Shown here one piece after another: positions 18,440 to 27,490 of a stretch of DNA of 64,000 bases. The translations under genes and the position numbers were made by a program. Position 1 is the stretch's first letter; each line of letters starts with the position of its first letter. Origin of the DNA: Paenibacillus timonensis (GTDB taxonomy: Bacteria; Bacillota; Bacilli; Paenibacillales; Paenibacillaceae); the NCBI RefSeq assembly GCF_009725205.1, contig NZ_WNZY01000008.1, forward strand, positions 1 to 64,000. The letters run 5' to 3'. The notes under the pieces were generated by a model that saw only the letters and a list, made by a program, of their open reading frames with translations, was not told where the DNA came from and did no database searches.

Positions 18440-18474
18440 GAAGACACCCGTGGGATTGCGGGTGTCTTCTTCTC
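18440..18474 (+). terminator. Terminator after the secreted helical protein
   Basis: GAAGACACCCG (18440-18450) pairs with CGGGTGTCTTC (18459-18469), followed by TTCTCT. Confidence 0.8.
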
Positions 18475-18493
18475 TATTGACTTAGTTGAAGGA

Positions 18494-19012
18494 TCAGATT
18501 ATTTTCTTGCAAGGCAAATAATAGCCAAACGTAAAGGTGCTTCTCCCATCCCCTTGGATATTGGCATACTTCTCGAAGGAATAATACTCCATGGAGATTC
18601 CGACAATGGAATAATCCGGCTCAAACCCGTTGGCCCTCATAATCTTCTCCGTTTTTCTATGCGCACCTTTCTCCAGATGAGACGTCGTTCCCTGGATCCA
18701 ACCGATTCCCATTAGACAATCAGGAATGTCACGATATGAAAATCCATTCGGAACCGCAGCGTTTGGCTCGGCAAAAATCCCTGCAATATAGACGAACTCT
18801 TTGGTCCGGGGATCATATTCCCCCATCCATCCGATCGTGTCTCCCTTTGGAGATACGCGCACAGGCAAACTCTGGAGCAGATCGTTGGTCCCATCGTGCA
18901 AGATCTTTTCCCATAATTCCGGAACTGGGTTGTACTTGCCGACAACGACTTCTTTGCCGATAAACCGAACGGCTTTAAAAGGATGAACTTCAAAATCCAC
19001 TTTGATTCCCAT
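18494..19012 (-). CDS. GyrI-like/AraC effector-binding-domain protein
   Basis: A 172-residue single-domain protein with the GyrI-like small-molecule-binding fold (SOUL/BmrR effector-binding superfamily). It opens with DFEVHPFKAVRFIGKEVVVG (about residues 5-24), continues with IGWMGEYDPRTKEFVYIAGIFAEP and ends with FEKYANIQGDGRSTFTFGYYLPCK. It has no HTH, so it is a stand-alone binder rather than a regulator; relatives bind or hydrolyse small amphiphiles. GGGAGG lies just before the ATG at 19012; the longer frame from 19060 lacks such a site. Its role here is unknown. Confidence 0.8.
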   Translation of the reverse strand: MGIKVDFEVHPFKAVRFIGKEVVVGKYNPVPELWEKILHDGTNDLLQSLPVRVSPKGDTIGWMGEYDPRTKEFVYIAGIFAEPNAAVPNGFSYRDIPDCLMGIGWIQGTTSHLEKGAHRKTEKIMRANGFEPDYSIVGISMEYYSFEKYANIQGDGRSTFTFGYYLPCKKII

Positions 19013-19154
19013 AACAACCTCCCGCGGGTATATATGATGAGAAATCGTAGATGAAAACACTCGTTACGGATAGGATAATCGATTTTCTCAACGAAAGCTT
19101 GACTGCGCCTGTTCTTTTTATGAGAGATTCGTGAATTATGGCGCCAAGGAGGAT

Positions 19155-19197
19155 CAAAAACAAGATCCACCTGAACCTTACGGTCGGTGGATCTTGT
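19155..19197 (-). terminator. Terminator of the lytic transglycosylase gene
   Basis: A 12-bp perfect stem (ACAAGATCCACC with GGTGGATCTTGT) is followed on the minus strand by TTTTTG. Confidence 0.85.
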
Positions 19198-19211
19198 ATC
19201 TCATTCACGCT

Positions 19212-19958
19212 TTAGTTCCTGCCGCCATAACCTTTATACGTCGCGTAAACCGAATTTGCATATTGATCGGCAAGAATAGGACGGCCATAGGAATCTGTAG
19301 CCCCCGGATACCAGTAATCGCCTCCGTTATAGTGCAATAAGCCGTTATAGATATTACCAAATCTAGCAATCTTCTCATTCAAAATCAATGCGCCCATATA
19401 AACCTGATCCTGTTCGCTGCTGTGATTATAGGCATGGCCAAATTTAGCACTAAATGGAGATAAATAAGCGTTACGCGTATTGGGTTCAACCTGCATCAAT
19501 CCGTCGCCGGCTGAGGGGCTACCTGGCAAACCTGCTCCAAAGCTGCTTTCCTTTTTGATCACAGCACTCAGCAATAAAGCAAAATCTCCGCCTTTAACAT
19601 AGGCATTGTCCGCATTCATGACATAGGTCCAGATGTGACTTGGAACTTCTGCAGGCTTTGTAACTGGTGAGGGTGTTGGGTTTGGTGTTGGGGTTGGTGT
19701 AGTTCCACCGCCGCCGCTTCTCCCCCATAAAGCAGGAACATTGGAGGGTTCCCAACCTACGAGGGATGTATGTGCCTGAATACAAGTATAGGTGCTTCCG
19801 TTATAGGTGACTGTATCGTTTACTGCATATGAAGTATTTGGAGCCCAAGCTCCTCTCGAGGCCGCACTAGCTGGTAAAACTGCTAAAAATGTGGATAGGA
19901 ATACGGTTAAAACTACCAAAAGGGATACGGTTTTAAAAGAGACCTTCTTACGAGTCAT
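19212..19958 (-). CDS. Secreted lytic transglycosylase-like enzyme with chitin-binding module
   Basis: A 248-residue exported cell-wall enzyme. It has a signal peptide (residues 1-33, ending PASAAS), then a CBM5/12-type carbohydrate-binding module (GAWAPNTSYAVNDTVTYNGSTYTCIQAHTS), a Pro/Thr linker (TPTPTPNPTPSP) and a C-terminal SLT/lysozyme-like domain. The likely catalytic Glu is in LLSAVIKKESSFG and is followed by GDGLMQVEPNT, the usual order in soluble lytic transglycosylases. It probably cleaves peptidoglycan or chitin-like glycans. AAAGGAGG precedes the ATG and its own terminator follows. Transglycosylase versus muramidase chemistry cannot be settled by eye. Confidence 0.85.
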   Translation of the reverse strand: MTRKKVSFKTVSLLVVLTVFLSTFLAVLPASAASRGAWAPNTSYAVNDTVTYNGSTYTCIQAHTSLVGWEPSNVPALWGRSGGGGTTPTPTPNPTPSPVTKPAEVPSHIWTYVMNADNAYVKGGDFALLLSAVIKKESSFGAGLPGSPSAGDGLMQVEPNTRNAYLSPFSAKFGHAYNHSSEQDQVYMGALILNEKIARFGNIYNGLLHYNGGDYWYPGATDSYGRPILADQYANSVYATYKGYGGRN

Positions 19959-20157
19959 TTTTATACCTCCTTTTATTTAGGATCTGTGGCTCACCCGGGA
20001 GACGAACCGCAGATGTGTAACCGCATTATCTTCTAAATATTTCATACGCTGACAAATTAATCAATATATTACATTTATGATCATACGAAAATATGAAAAT
20101 AATTCCAATAGTTCCCAGGTCCCGTTTTTCCCAATGTACATTGTCCGCAAGTGGATT

Positions 20158-20202
20158 TTAAAGTTTTCTTTAAGTTTCATGAATAGGCTAATCTAGCATG
20201 AT
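20158..20202 (+). promoter_or_regulatory. OmpR-type direct-repeat promoter, site A
   Basis: Half-sites TTAAAGTTTTC (20158-20168) and TTTAAGTTTCA (20169-20179) form an 11-bp direct repeat. After 17 bp comes CATGAT (20197-20202). It precedes the SLH gene at 20256 by about 50 bp. The remaining 19959-20157 interval holds the transglycosylase promoter region and nothing else recognised. Confidence 0.8.
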
Positions 20203-20255
20203 AAAGTAGTAGAAGAAAAATCAATGCCATTAATCACACTTCAGGAGGGCAAACG

Positions 20256-22055
20256 ATGAGAAAAAAAGTTGTCGGATTATTGATGACTATGCTGCTTTGC
20301 TTTGTTTCCGTCATTTACTTTGCCGATAGCGCAGCAGCGGCAAAGACTTCAGCCGACTTCACGGACTTGAAGGATCTGGATGCTGCAACGAAAGCCAAGT
20401 TCGACGCGATGATCGAAACCGGCATATTCGAGGGTGTAAAAGAGGGCAATTTCGGACTCAATGATAAGATGAACCGGGCACAATTCGCCAAGGTTGCGGC
20501 GTTGATTTTCAATTTGGATGTGGATAAAGACTTAAAGTCATCTTCATTCTCCGACGTCAAAGCCGATGACCCTGCCAATGGTTACGCATTGCCTTATATC
20601 GAAGCAGTGAAAGCCGCGGGCATTACGGACGGATATGGGGAGGGCAGCTACAATCCGGCGGGTGAAGTAACCAAGGAGCAGCTAGCCACGTTTCTTATTC
20701 GCGGGCTGGGAATGGATGCGGATGCCAAGGCAACACCGGGCGTAAGTGATACGACGGTATCTGACTGGGCAAAAGGGTATGTCGCCTTAGCGTTGGAAAA
20801 AAAATTGTTGGAAAACGGAGCGGACGGGACGTTCGGCGGGACTTCCGTCGCTCTTCGATCTCAGCTCGTTATAGCCTCATACCAAGCAGATCAACAGTAC
20901 GTCGAAGTGAAAAAGAAGGAAGAGGAAGAACAGAAGAAAAAAGAAGAAGAGAAGAAGAAAGAAGAGGAAGAGAAGAACAAGGAAGAGGAACAGAAATCGC
21001 AGCCAGAGCCGTCTTCGTCTCCAGCTCCGCAGCCAGATTCGTCTTCATCTCCATCTCCTCAGCCGCCAGTACAGGCTACCGTTCAGACTCCTACGGCATC
21101 TCCTGCAGGCGGCACCGTGACTTCGGGAACGCAAGTTGCCTTGACTTCGGCGACCGTATCTGCGGCGGTGTATTATACGACGGATGGAAGTCAACCGACA
21201 ACGTCCAGCACGCTGTACACAGGACCGATCACCATAACGAACAATACAACGATTAAAGCCATCGCCGTAAAGACTGGATCGACGAATAGCTCGGTGGCTA
21301 GATTTGATTATACGGTCACGGTCACGATGCCCATTGTTCTACCCGAATCCGAATCGATTACACCTATGATCGTAGGAGCTTCCTATAGCGGCAGCGTAGC
21401 GAAGCTGTCTGGAGGAACGGGAGCCATTACATATGCAGTAACAAGTGGCGCACTGCCTGCGGGGCTGACTTTGAATCCAAGTACAGGTGCAATTACCGGA
21501 ACCCCAAGCGTGAGCGGTGCGTATGATTTTACGATTAGCGCGACAGATTCGGCAACGCCGCTGGCAACCGCAACCCTGCAATATACCGGTAATGTCACGC
21601 CTGCACTATCCAAAACGCCACTACAATTGATCAATGAAGCAGCGGAATCCGGGGATTGGACCGGGGTTGATGAGTCGACGTTTGCCGATGCAGGTATTAC
21701 GGGGGTCACATCTGTGAACCTCTACAGCGTCCAATACTACTTGGACCCTGCTGTAACAACACATTTACCACTTCCAAGAACATTGGCTGACATTCAAGCG
21801 ATTGTTAACGAGACGATTAAAGAAATGATGGTAACTGCAATCTATGATTATTTGAATCCCCTCGGTGGAGGATCTCGCCCAACCGTAGAATTATTCGCTA
21901 GCGCCGGCATCACCGGAGTGGATGCTTCAAATCTGGATGCAATCTTAGATGAACTTAGTTTGGCTTATCAGGAGTCCAGAACCAATCCTATGGGAACGCC
22001 TATGTCTACGAAACAAGATATTCAAGACGTTGTGGACCTATTCCTAGCAATATAA
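20256..22055 (+). CDS. S-layer-homology surface protein with Ig-like domains
   Basis: A 599-residue exported surface protein. After a signal peptide (residues 1-28) come three SLH motifs (about 34-80, 90-145, 150-205), which anchor it to pyruvylated cell-wall polymer. Then comes a Lys/Glu-rich coiled segment (about 215-247), a Pro/Ser linker, a chitobiase C-terminal-like beta domain (AAVYYTTDGSQPTTSSTLY, about 280-350) and a He_PIG-type Ig domain (YAVTSGALPAGLTLNPSTG). The C-terminus has two copies of a short motif, FADAGITGVTSVNL and FASAGITGVDASNL. AGGAGGG precedes the ATG and direct-repeat site A lies just upstream, so it is a likely target of the nearby response regulator. Confidence 0.9.
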   Translation: MRKKVVGLLMTMLLCFVSVIYFADSAAAAKTSADFTDLKDLDAATKAKFDAMIETGIFEGVKEGNFGLNDKMNRAQFAKVAALIFNLDVDKDLKSSSFSDVKADDPANGYALPYIEAVKAAGITDGYGEGSYNPAGEVTKEQLATFLIRGLGMDADAKATPGVSDTTVSDWAKGYVALALEKKLLENGADGTFGGTSVALRSQLVIASYQADQQYVEVKKKEEEEQKKKEEEKKKEEEEKNKEEEQKSQPEPSSSPAPQPDSSSSPSPQPPVQATVQTPTASPAGGTVTSGTQVALTSATVSAAVYYTTDGSQPTTSSTLYTGPITITNNTTIKAIAVKTGSTNSSVARFDYTVTVTMPIVLPESESITPMIVGASYSGSVAKLSGGTGAITYAVTSGALPAGLTLNPSTGAITGTPSVSGAYDFTISATDSATPLATATLQYTGNVTPALSKTPLQLINEAAESGDWTGVDESTFADAGITGVTSVNLYSVQYYLDPAVTTHLPLPRTLADIQAIVNETIKEMMVTAIYDYLNPLGGGSRPTVELFASAGITGVDASNLDAILDELSLAYQESRTNPMGTPMSTKQDIQDVVDLFLAI

Positions 22056-22101
22056 GGATGAAGCAGAGCGTAATCATAGCAAGGAAATAATATACCCTAG
22101 A

Positions 22102-22141
22102 AAAATAGCGGCGTAAGGGAGATCATCCCTACGCCGCTTTT
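22102..22141. terminator. Bidirectional terminator between convergent SLH and response-regulator genes
   Basis: AGCGGCGTAAGGGA pairs with TCCCTACGCCGCT (22107-22137), with A-runs to the left and TTTTA to the right, serving both converging transcripts. A diverged copy of the same hairpin occurs at 26771-26801. Confidence 0.88.
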
Positions 22142-22170
22142 ACTTACCTATCTTATCGCTAGGTTCGCTC

Positions 22171-22863
22171 TTACGTCCCGCCTCTAGCAACCAGCATATA
22201 TCCGGTCCCCCGAACCGTAACAATTCGCTCCGCATGAGCAGGGTCAATCTCAATTTTTTTGCGTAAATTGCTGATGTGTACAGCGACCGTTCTCGTATCC
22301 TCCAGACTCTCCGTTCCCCAGACGAGCTGAAACAACGCATCGACACTGACGGCACGATTCACGTTTTGTGCCATAAAGGACAGCAGACTGAACTCTTTTT
22401 TCGATAAAAAGATGGTCTCACTCCCCATGATGACGGACTGTGCATAGAAGTCGAGCGTCAATCCCGGCAACTCCAGTAGTTGCTCCTTTCTACCCGTCGA
22501 CACTCTGCGAAGATGAGCCTTGATCTTGGCCATGAGGACTCCAGGACTGAACGGTTTGGTCACATAATCGTCGCCGCCATCGGATAGTGCACTGATTTTC
22601 ACCTCGTCTTCTTCATGACTGCTCAGAAACACAATCGGCGCATTGGTGTAACCCCGTACGTTCCTGCACCAATCAATGCCGTTTTCATTAGCCAGCAGTA
22701 CATCCAGCACAATCAAATCTGGTTCGAACGACGTAAGCAGCATCCTAGCTTCTGCCCCGTTATGACAGTAGGTTGATATGAAGCCTTCTCGCTCGCAATA
22801 GGCCTGAACAATCTCGCAGATATGGGGGTCATCATCGACGATCATAATTTTGTACGTGTCCAT
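22171..22863 (-). CDS. OmpR/PhoB-family response regulator
   Basis: A 230-residue DNA-binding response regulator. The receiver domain (1-120) has the acidic pair in IMIVDDDPHI, the phospho-acceptor Asp in LIVLDVLL, the Ser switch in IVFLSSHEED and the conserved Lys in YVTKPFSPG. The C-terminal winged helix (130-228) shows FLSKKEFSLLSFM, VWGTESLEDTRTVAVHISNLRKKIE and RGTGYML. The start is set at 22863 by the D-D-D receiver N-terminus and by AAGGTG upstream; the open frame further up is vestigial histidine-kinase sequence. Direct-repeat site B lies about 95 bp upstream, implying autoregulation. Its cognate kinase is most likely the 7TMR-DISM kinase at 27551. Confidence 0.95.
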   Translation of the reverse strand: MDTYKIMIVDDDPHICEIVQAYCEREGFISTYCHNGAEARMLLTSFEPDLIVLDVLLANENGIDWCRNVRGYTNAPIVFLSSHEEDEVKISALSDGGDDYVTKPFSPGVLMAKIKAHLRRVSTGRKEQLLELPGLTLDFYAQSVIMGSETIFLSKKEFSLLSFMAQNVNRAVSVDALFQLVWGTESLEDTRTVAVHISNLRKKIEIDPAHAERIVTVRGTGYMLVARGGT

Positions 22864-22870
22864 CCCGTCG

Positions 22871-22930
22871 TCACCTTCCCTCTTCTCGAATGCAAGGGAG
22901 CAATAGAAACAGCATCCCGGTAATCTCTGC
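22871..22930 (-). pseudogene. Vestigial histidine-kinase C-terminus upstream of the response regulator
   Basis: In the frame that ends at a TGA 7 bp before the regulator's ATG, the last codons read LPCIREEGR-stop, preceded by TGMLFLL. The intact kinase at 27551 ends SLPCIQEDRR-stop, preceded by TGSIFYV. Nucleotide identity continues through the spacer GACGACGGG into the regulator start. This is the residue of a kinase gene once translationally coupled to this regulator. Confidence 0.8.
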
Positions 22931-22956
22931 TTGGTATCTGGAGTCAAACCTATCTT

Positions 22957-23001
22957 ATCATGGTAGGCCAACCCATTTGTGAAATATAAAGAAAACTTTA
23001 A
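22957..23001 (-). promoter_or_regulatory. OmpR-type direct-repeat promoter, site B
   Basis: On the minus strand TTAAAGTTTTC (23001-22991) and TTTATATTTCA (22990-22980), then 17 bp, then CATGAT (22962-22957). It would transcribe the response-regulator gene. Confidence 0.8.
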
Positions 23002-23045
23002 GCCTGCGCTAAAAATGTTCGCCTCTAGGCACGCAAGTAACAAAA

Positions 23046-23067
23046 TAGAGGGGCTTGCCGCCCCTCT
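23046..23067 (-). terminator. Terminator of the fibronectin-III/SLH gene
   Basis: AGAGGGG and CCCCTCT form a 7-bp GC-rich stem with a 7-nt loop, followed by ATTTTG on the minus strand. Confidence 0.75.
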
Positions 23068-23088
23068 TTACGATTTTAGCCTTCATTT

Positions 23089-25572
23089 CTAGTTGATAAA
23101 CTGTAAGGTTTGAAGCATCCGCTTCAGCATCACCACAGCTTCTGCGCGGCTTGCATTCTCTTTAGGCGAGAAGGTGGTAGCCGTTCTGCCGTTAATCACG
23201 CCTGCATCTACAGATTGAGCGATGGCATCTTTAGCCCAACTGCTGACGAGTGGACTGTCAGTAAATACGGGCAGGACCTTTGCATCGGCAGCTGGCTGTT
23301 GGCCTGCGAAGCTCATAGCATGAGCAATCATCACCGCCATTTCCTCACGGGTAATATTGGCGTTTGGTTTAAAGGTGCCATCTTCAAAACCATCAACAAA
23401 TCCTGCCTTGGCTGCTGCATTGACCGCTCCTGCGAACCAATCTGAAGGTTTCACATCCGGGAATTTAGAAGTGTTGTCTTCCGAGATCCCCATTACACGT
23501 ACTAAGAGCGATGCAAATTCAGCGCGGGTAATTTGACTTTCCGGTGCAAAACGATCATCCGATACTCCTTCAACCACCAATTTGGATGCGAGCAATTCTA
23601 CATCTGCTTTGGCCCAGTGTCCGCTCAAATCGTCGAAGGTTTTGGTATATTCAATAACGGCGTAAATACTGTTGCCATTACGCTTAAGCGTCGCTACAGT
23701 TTTCCCGTTATTCGTTTCAAAGGTAGCCGGAACGAACGAAAATGCACCCGTACCTGGATTGTATAGGACACCCGTTGCATTGTTTGAAGTTGGGGCTATA
23801 TGGATTGTTCTGGTTACATAGGTGCTTCCGAAATCACTTATCGATGTTGATTGGCCAGTTGTTGGTGATTCTACTGTTACATTAAAGTCCACCGGATCAG
23901 AAATCGGTTGTAGTCCAGATTGTTTCGCTGCCCTTTCAATTTCCGCAGCGGTCGCACCGGTAACTTTATCAATGGTAATATTGATATTAAGGTCTTCCGC
24001 TTCTGCTCCCATATTCTTCGCGATAGCCGGAATATCGAGAACTTCTGCAGGAAGATCGTAAGTCACGCTATCAGATTGTACAGAAATCACAGCGGATGGA
24101 ACTTGGGCTTGGATACCGGCAACCACTGTAGCGTTAAGCTGAAAATTCGTTGACTCCGTGTTACCAGGTACTTGAATCACAACTTTCGGCGTGCCTGAAG
24201 CTGATTTCATCGCATCCATCGCTTTTTGCAAATCAACCGGATCAACGGTGATCTTCGAAACGGATTTACCGTCTGCGGTCTGCTCTATTGTAGAGGTAAC
24301 CTTTAATATAACCGTACTGTTATTGTCATCAGTTCGCTTGGTTGAACCGTCTTCTACTCCTGGTGGTTTCGGGATTAGGACCGGACTGTTATTTTCACCG
24401 GATGGATTGGATGAATCGTCTTTTGATCCTGGCTGTGTGGGTCCAACAACGGTCGCAGCCGGCCTCGCGCTCACTTCGTTGGAATTGGCGCTTTCCAATC
24501 CTAGATTCACCGCATTGACTACATAGTAGTAGGTCGTTCCGTTGGCTGCTGTTGTATCTGTGTAGGTCGTTGCTGCTATATTGGCTGCTATTGTAGTGTA
24601 AGAACCACCTAACGTTGTGCTGCGCTTCACGTTATAGGACCCCGCACCCGTTACTGAGTTCCATGCAAGACTCACTTTTGCGTCACCCGCTGTTGCCGTC
24701 AAGCCTGTTGGTGCGGCAGGTGTCGCTGGAGCAGTGGTAAACGTATAGGTATATTCACTTGAAGATTCTATCGAGTTACTAGCAATCAATGAGAAGGTAT
24801 AGCTTGTATTCGGGGATAGCCCTGTAAGCCCATAAGTAACAGCAGTCACACTCTGCTCAAAATCCTCACCGTCCGATAAGTGGTATTCCGTGGCAGTAGG
24901 AATTTCATTCCACACTAATGTTGCAGTCGTAGCTGTTACAGCCTCTGCTCTCAAGTTCACGACCGAAGCATCCGGCCAAGAACTTCCGGTTGTAAATTCG
25001 ATTTCAGCCGCAGGCGAATTCTGGAGGAGATTGGATGCAACCACTTCAACGTTATAGGTAGTATTCGCTGTTAAATCATTCATCAAATAAGGACTGCTCT
25101 CTGCTCTTCCTGCATAAACGCCATCGACAGAAATATAATATTCTATTGCATATGGATGTCCTACCCAATGGATTTCTGCACTATTCGTTGTTACATTCAA
25201 GACCCTTAGATTAGTTGGAGGCGCTATAATTAAGGGTTCCGTGGTAAACTCATACTCTTCTAATTGGAAGGTCCCACCCTCCGCATCCTTGTAAAATAGA
25301 ATCGCTGTTTGTGCCAGGTTAGGGTTCAAACCTGTCACATCATGACGGAACTTGTTTGGCGTAAAGTCAAAGAGTGCCGTCCCGTTAATTTGTAATGAAT
25401 AACTTACTGCCCCATCAATGGGGTCCCATTCTAAAGTAGCTGTCGTATCCGTTATATGAATTGCTTCAAACCTGGGATCCTCACCCGTGGAGGCTGCGAC
25501 ATTTATATCACCTGACGAAAAAAACATACTAAACATCGTGAAAATGATAAGACTAGAAAATAATCTTTTCAT
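23089..25572 (-). CDS. Fibronectin type III / SLH cell-surface protein
   Basis: An 827-residue exported protein. After a signal peptide (MKRLFSSLIIFTMFSMFF) come four fibronectin-III-like domains in the first 370 residues (each with a W or L core such as TATLEWDPIDGA, AEIHWVGHP, ATLVWNEIP, VSLAWNSVTGA). A Pro/Ser/Asn linker and a middle domain of unknown type follow, and three C-terminal SLH motifs close the chain (FDDLSGHWAKADV, FPDVKPSDWFAGA, FTDSPLVSSWAKD). It should be wall-bound through the SLH domains and display the Fn3 array. The start is 25572: the -10 box at 25607-25612 lies downstream of the longer frame's start, ruling that start out. GGGAGA precedes the ATG. Confidence 0.92.
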   Translation of the reverse strand: MKRLFSSLIIFTMFSMFFSSGDINVAASTGEDPRFEAIHITDTTATLEWDPIDGAVSYSLQINGTALFDFTPNKFRHDVTGLNPNLAQTAILFYKDAEGGTFQLEEYEFTTEPLIIAPPTNLRVLNVTTNSAEIHWVGHPYAIEYYISVDGVYAGRAESSPYLMNDLTANTTYNVEVVASNLLQNSPAAEIEFTTGSSWPDASVVNLRAEAVTATTATLVWNEIPTATEYHLSDGEDFEQSVTAVTYGLTGLSPNTSYTFSLIASNSIESSSEYTYTFTTAPATPAAPTGLTATAGDAKVSLAWNSVTGAGSYNVKRSTTLGGSYTTIAANIAATTYTDTTAANGTTYYYVVNAVNLGLESANSNEVSARPAATVVGPTQPGSKDDSSNPSGENNSPVLIPKPPGVEDGSTKRTDDNNSTVILKVTSTIEQTADGKSVSKITVDPVDLQKAMDAMKSASGTPKVVIQVPGNTESTNFQLNATVVAGIQAQVPSAVISVQSDSVTYDLPAEVLDIPAIAKNMGAEAEDLNINITIDKVTGATAAEIERAAKQSGLQPISDPVDFNVTVESPTTGQSTSISDFGSTYVTRTIHIAPTSNNATGVLYNPGTGAFSFVPATFETNNGKTVATLKRNGNSIYAVIEYTKTFDDLSGHWAKADVELLASKLVVEGVSDDRFAPESQITRAEFASLLVRVMGISEDNTSKFPDVKPSDWFAGAVNAAAKAGFVDGFEDGTFKPNANITREEMAVMIAHAMSFAGQQPAADAKVLPVFTDSPLVSSWAKDAIAQSVDAGVINGRTATTFSPKENASRAEAVVMLKRMLQTLQFIN

Positions 25573-25606
25573 GAAAATTCTCCCAACAATTATTTTCCTA
25601 TATCTT

Positions 25607-25651
25607 AGCATAGTAGAATTGCCCATTTAGGAAACCTAAAGAAAACTTTAT
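25607..25651 (-). promoter_or_regulatory. OmpR-type direct-repeat promoter, site C
   Basis: On the minus strand ATAAAGTTTTC (25651-25641) and TTTAGGTTTCC (25640-25630), then 17 bp, then TATGCT (25612-25607), about 35 bp before the Fn3/SLH start. Confidence 0.8.
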
Positions 25652-25696
25652 GTTTGCTCTTGCAAGGTGCTTTGGCAACCAAGTTCAATGAACCGT

Positions 25697-26668
25697 TCAA
25701 GACTTGGAGTCGAGGAACTCATTCACATATTTGCTCATTTCCTTATACTGCGTCCAATGTAAATAGTGCTCTCCTTCTAGAACTACGAGTTGATTCATAT
25801 TTACATGTTGCAATTGGGTTTGATAGAAACTGATTTTTGATTTGCCAAATACATTGTCTTCCTTAGGAGTAAAGATCATGACAGGCAGATCCGACGGTAA
25901 TGTCATATTCTTGGTTTTATCCACGTTATTCTTTAACTCGTTCATTTCGGCAACTACATTTTTGTTGTAGGTTTTCCAGGCAGAGATCGCCTTTGTTATT
26001 CTGAGGTTTTCTTCTGTATAGGTTCCCTTCTCTGCATGCGGCAGAACTTCATTGGGTTGGAAGTATACCATGAATCTTGCAATACCCGATGGCGCCAGAT
26101 AGCTCATATAGTTAGGCATCGTAGGAAAAGCAGATTCACCGAAATACTCCATCATTTGAGGTAAGGTAGAATCTATGCCTATGATAGCTTTCACCTCATC
26201 AGGATACCGATTGGCATAATACATACTATAAATTCCGGAAATGGAATGAGGCATCAAGATATAAGGGCCTTTGATGTTGGATTGTTGCAATGCAGCCCTT
26301 GTTTCCTCTACGATGTTCTCCACCGTTCGCCCCCTGTTGGTTGTCTCGCTCCATCCATATCCGAACGCCTCTACGACGACCACCTTATTTGTCTTTGACA
26401 ATTCATTCATCAAAGGCTCAAAATCCATTGCGGGTGCTGGAGTTCCAAGTCCGCTTAGTAAAACGATCGTATTTTCCCCTTCTCCTTTTGTATAAACATG
26501 CATTTGCTTACCCTCTACTTCAACGAATTCCCCTCTTGCCGGATATTTTTGTTGTTCATACTTCGTCATCACAAGATGGATCATGAACCAAACCACACAT
26601 ACGGTTACGATAGCGAAAAGAATATTCCTTACTACTTTCCAAAATTTAAACCTCTTTCTGTTTTTCAT
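25697..26668 (-). CDS. Membrane-anchored alpha/beta hydrolase
   Basis: A 323-residue alpha/beta-fold hydrolase. One transmembrane segment (about residues 12-33, VVRNILFAIVTVCVVWFMIHLV) anchors it with the enzyme outside. The fold shows the oxyanion strand TIVLLSGLGTPAPAMDF, the nucleophile elbow LMPHSISGIY (Ser as nucleophile), an acidic residue in MIFTPKEDNVFG and the His in LEGEHYLHW. It resembles proline-iminopeptidase/lipase-type hydrolases, but the substrate is unknown. The start at 26668 is favoured because GGGAGAGG lies just before it, inside the first codons of a longer frame. It lies between two direct-repeat-controlled surface genes but has no such repeat of its own. Confidence 0.85.
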   Translation of the reverse strand: MKNRKRFKFWKVVRNILFAIVTVCVVWFMIHLVMTKYEQQKYPARGEFVEVEGKQMHVYTKGEGENTIVLLSGLGTPAPAMDFEPLMNELSKTNKVVVVEAFGYGWSETTNRGRTVENIVEETRAALQQSNIKGPYILMPHSISGIYSMYYANRYPDEVKAIIGIDSTLPQMMEYFGESAFPTMPNYMSYLAPSGIARFMVYFQPNEVLPHAEKGTYTEENLRITKAISAWKTYNKNVVAEMNELKNNVDKTKNMTLPSDLPVMIFTPKEDNVFGKSKISFYQTQLQHVNMNQLVVLEGEHYLHWTQYKEMSKYVNEFLDSKS

Positions 26669-26765
26669 TGGTTTAACCTCTCCCTTCATCGTTAGTTAAA
26701 TGATATCTAGTGGAACTTTCCTTTTTCTTAATCAATTCTTATAAAAAACTTACTTTTTAGGTAAT

Positions 26766-26802
26766 CAAAAAGCGACGCAAGGAAGGTATCCCTACGCCGC
26801 TA
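26766..26802 (-). terminator. Terminator of the DNRLRE-domain gene
   Basis: On the minus strand AGCGGCGTAGGGA pairs imperfectly with TTCCTTGCGTCGCT, followed by TTTTTG. It is clearly related in sequence to the terminator at 22107-22137, supporting a past duplication in this region. Confidence 0.75.
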
Positions 26803-26815
26803 TGACTCACCAACC

Positions 26816-27376
26816 CTAACTCACAAGGACAAGTTCAGGCCTTTGATTCGCATTGTTAGTCGATTTAATCGTGATTTCGCTGTGTCCATCGCCAGATGAA
26901 TTGCCTTCAAAAATGAAGGAGACATACTCATTCTGTGCACGTTTCAATTGATCCTTCACATAATCAGTAACGACAAATTCCTTCCATTTCCCAGACGCAA
27001 AATGATTTTCTTCCTCACCTGTAAGGGGGATAGTGATCGAACCATCAGGAAATGCATCCGTATCATCCGTCCAATCAACCGTATCCGTACCATATAACTT
27101 AACAGATGGCGTATTCAATGTACCCGTTACATACACCCTTAAGGTTGCTCTTCGGATCTCCTTCACCTGAGGGGGCAATTCAAATCGGAGCGCCGTTCTT
27201 GACTTTCCATGAGGCAATGATCCGATATAATTTACAGATGTATTGCCCACTTGAATTCCACCTGCATAATTTGTGCCAAAGTCATCAAGCTTATCGAAGT
27301 CGGCACGGATCGTAACTTCCTTCGCAGAAGCGTCTTTATCAGAGAAGGATAAAAGTCTAATCATCTTTATTAACAT
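26816..27376 (-). CDS. DNRLRE-domain beta-sandwich protein
   Basis: A protein of about 186 residues formed almost wholly by a DNRLRE domain, a carbohydrate-binding-like jelly roll found in large surface proteins. Marks are the start VTIRADFDKLDDFGTNYAGG, RTALRFELPPQVKEIRRATLRVYV and the end NNANQRPELVLV. No signal peptide is seen, odd for this domain, so the N-terminus may be damaged or secretion may be non-classical. The start is uncertain: ATG at 27376 is used, with a weak G-rich site; ATG at 27364 and TTG at 27409 are alternatives. The leader contains seven C residues in a row at about 27382-27391. Direct-repeat site D precedes it. Confidence 0.75.
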   Translation of the reverse strand: MLIKMIRLLSFSDKDASAKEVTIRADFDKLDDFGTNYAGGIQVGNTSVNYIGSLPHGKSRTALRFELPPQVKEIRRATLRVYVTGTLNTPSVKLYGTDTVDWTDDTDAFPDGSITIPLTGEEENHFASGKWKEFVVTDYVKDQLKRAQNEYVSFIFEGNSSGDGHSEITIKSTNNANQRPELVLVS

Positions 27377-27425
27377 ACCCGCCCCCCCGAAACCTACAAG
27401 ACTCGTCAAAGATCTCCACTATACT

Positions 27426-27470
27426 ATCACGGTAGACTTGCCGATTTGGGAAACTCAAAGAAATCTTTAA
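27426..27470 (-). promoter_or_regulatory. OmpR-type direct-repeat promoter, site D
   Basis: On the minus strand TTAAAGATTTC (27470-27460) and TTTGAGTTTCC (27459-27449), then 17 bp, then CGTGAT (27431-27426). It lies about 20 bp downstream of the vestigial response-regulator start. Confidence 0.75.
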
Positions 27471-27490
27471 GTTTGTGCTTGCATCGCACC

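Noticed and set aside
26690-26768. A sixth direct-repeat promoter before the alpha/beta hydrolase
   Set aside because: AT-rich stretches resemble half-sites, but no 11-bp repeat with the 17-bp spacing to a -10 box could be aligned.
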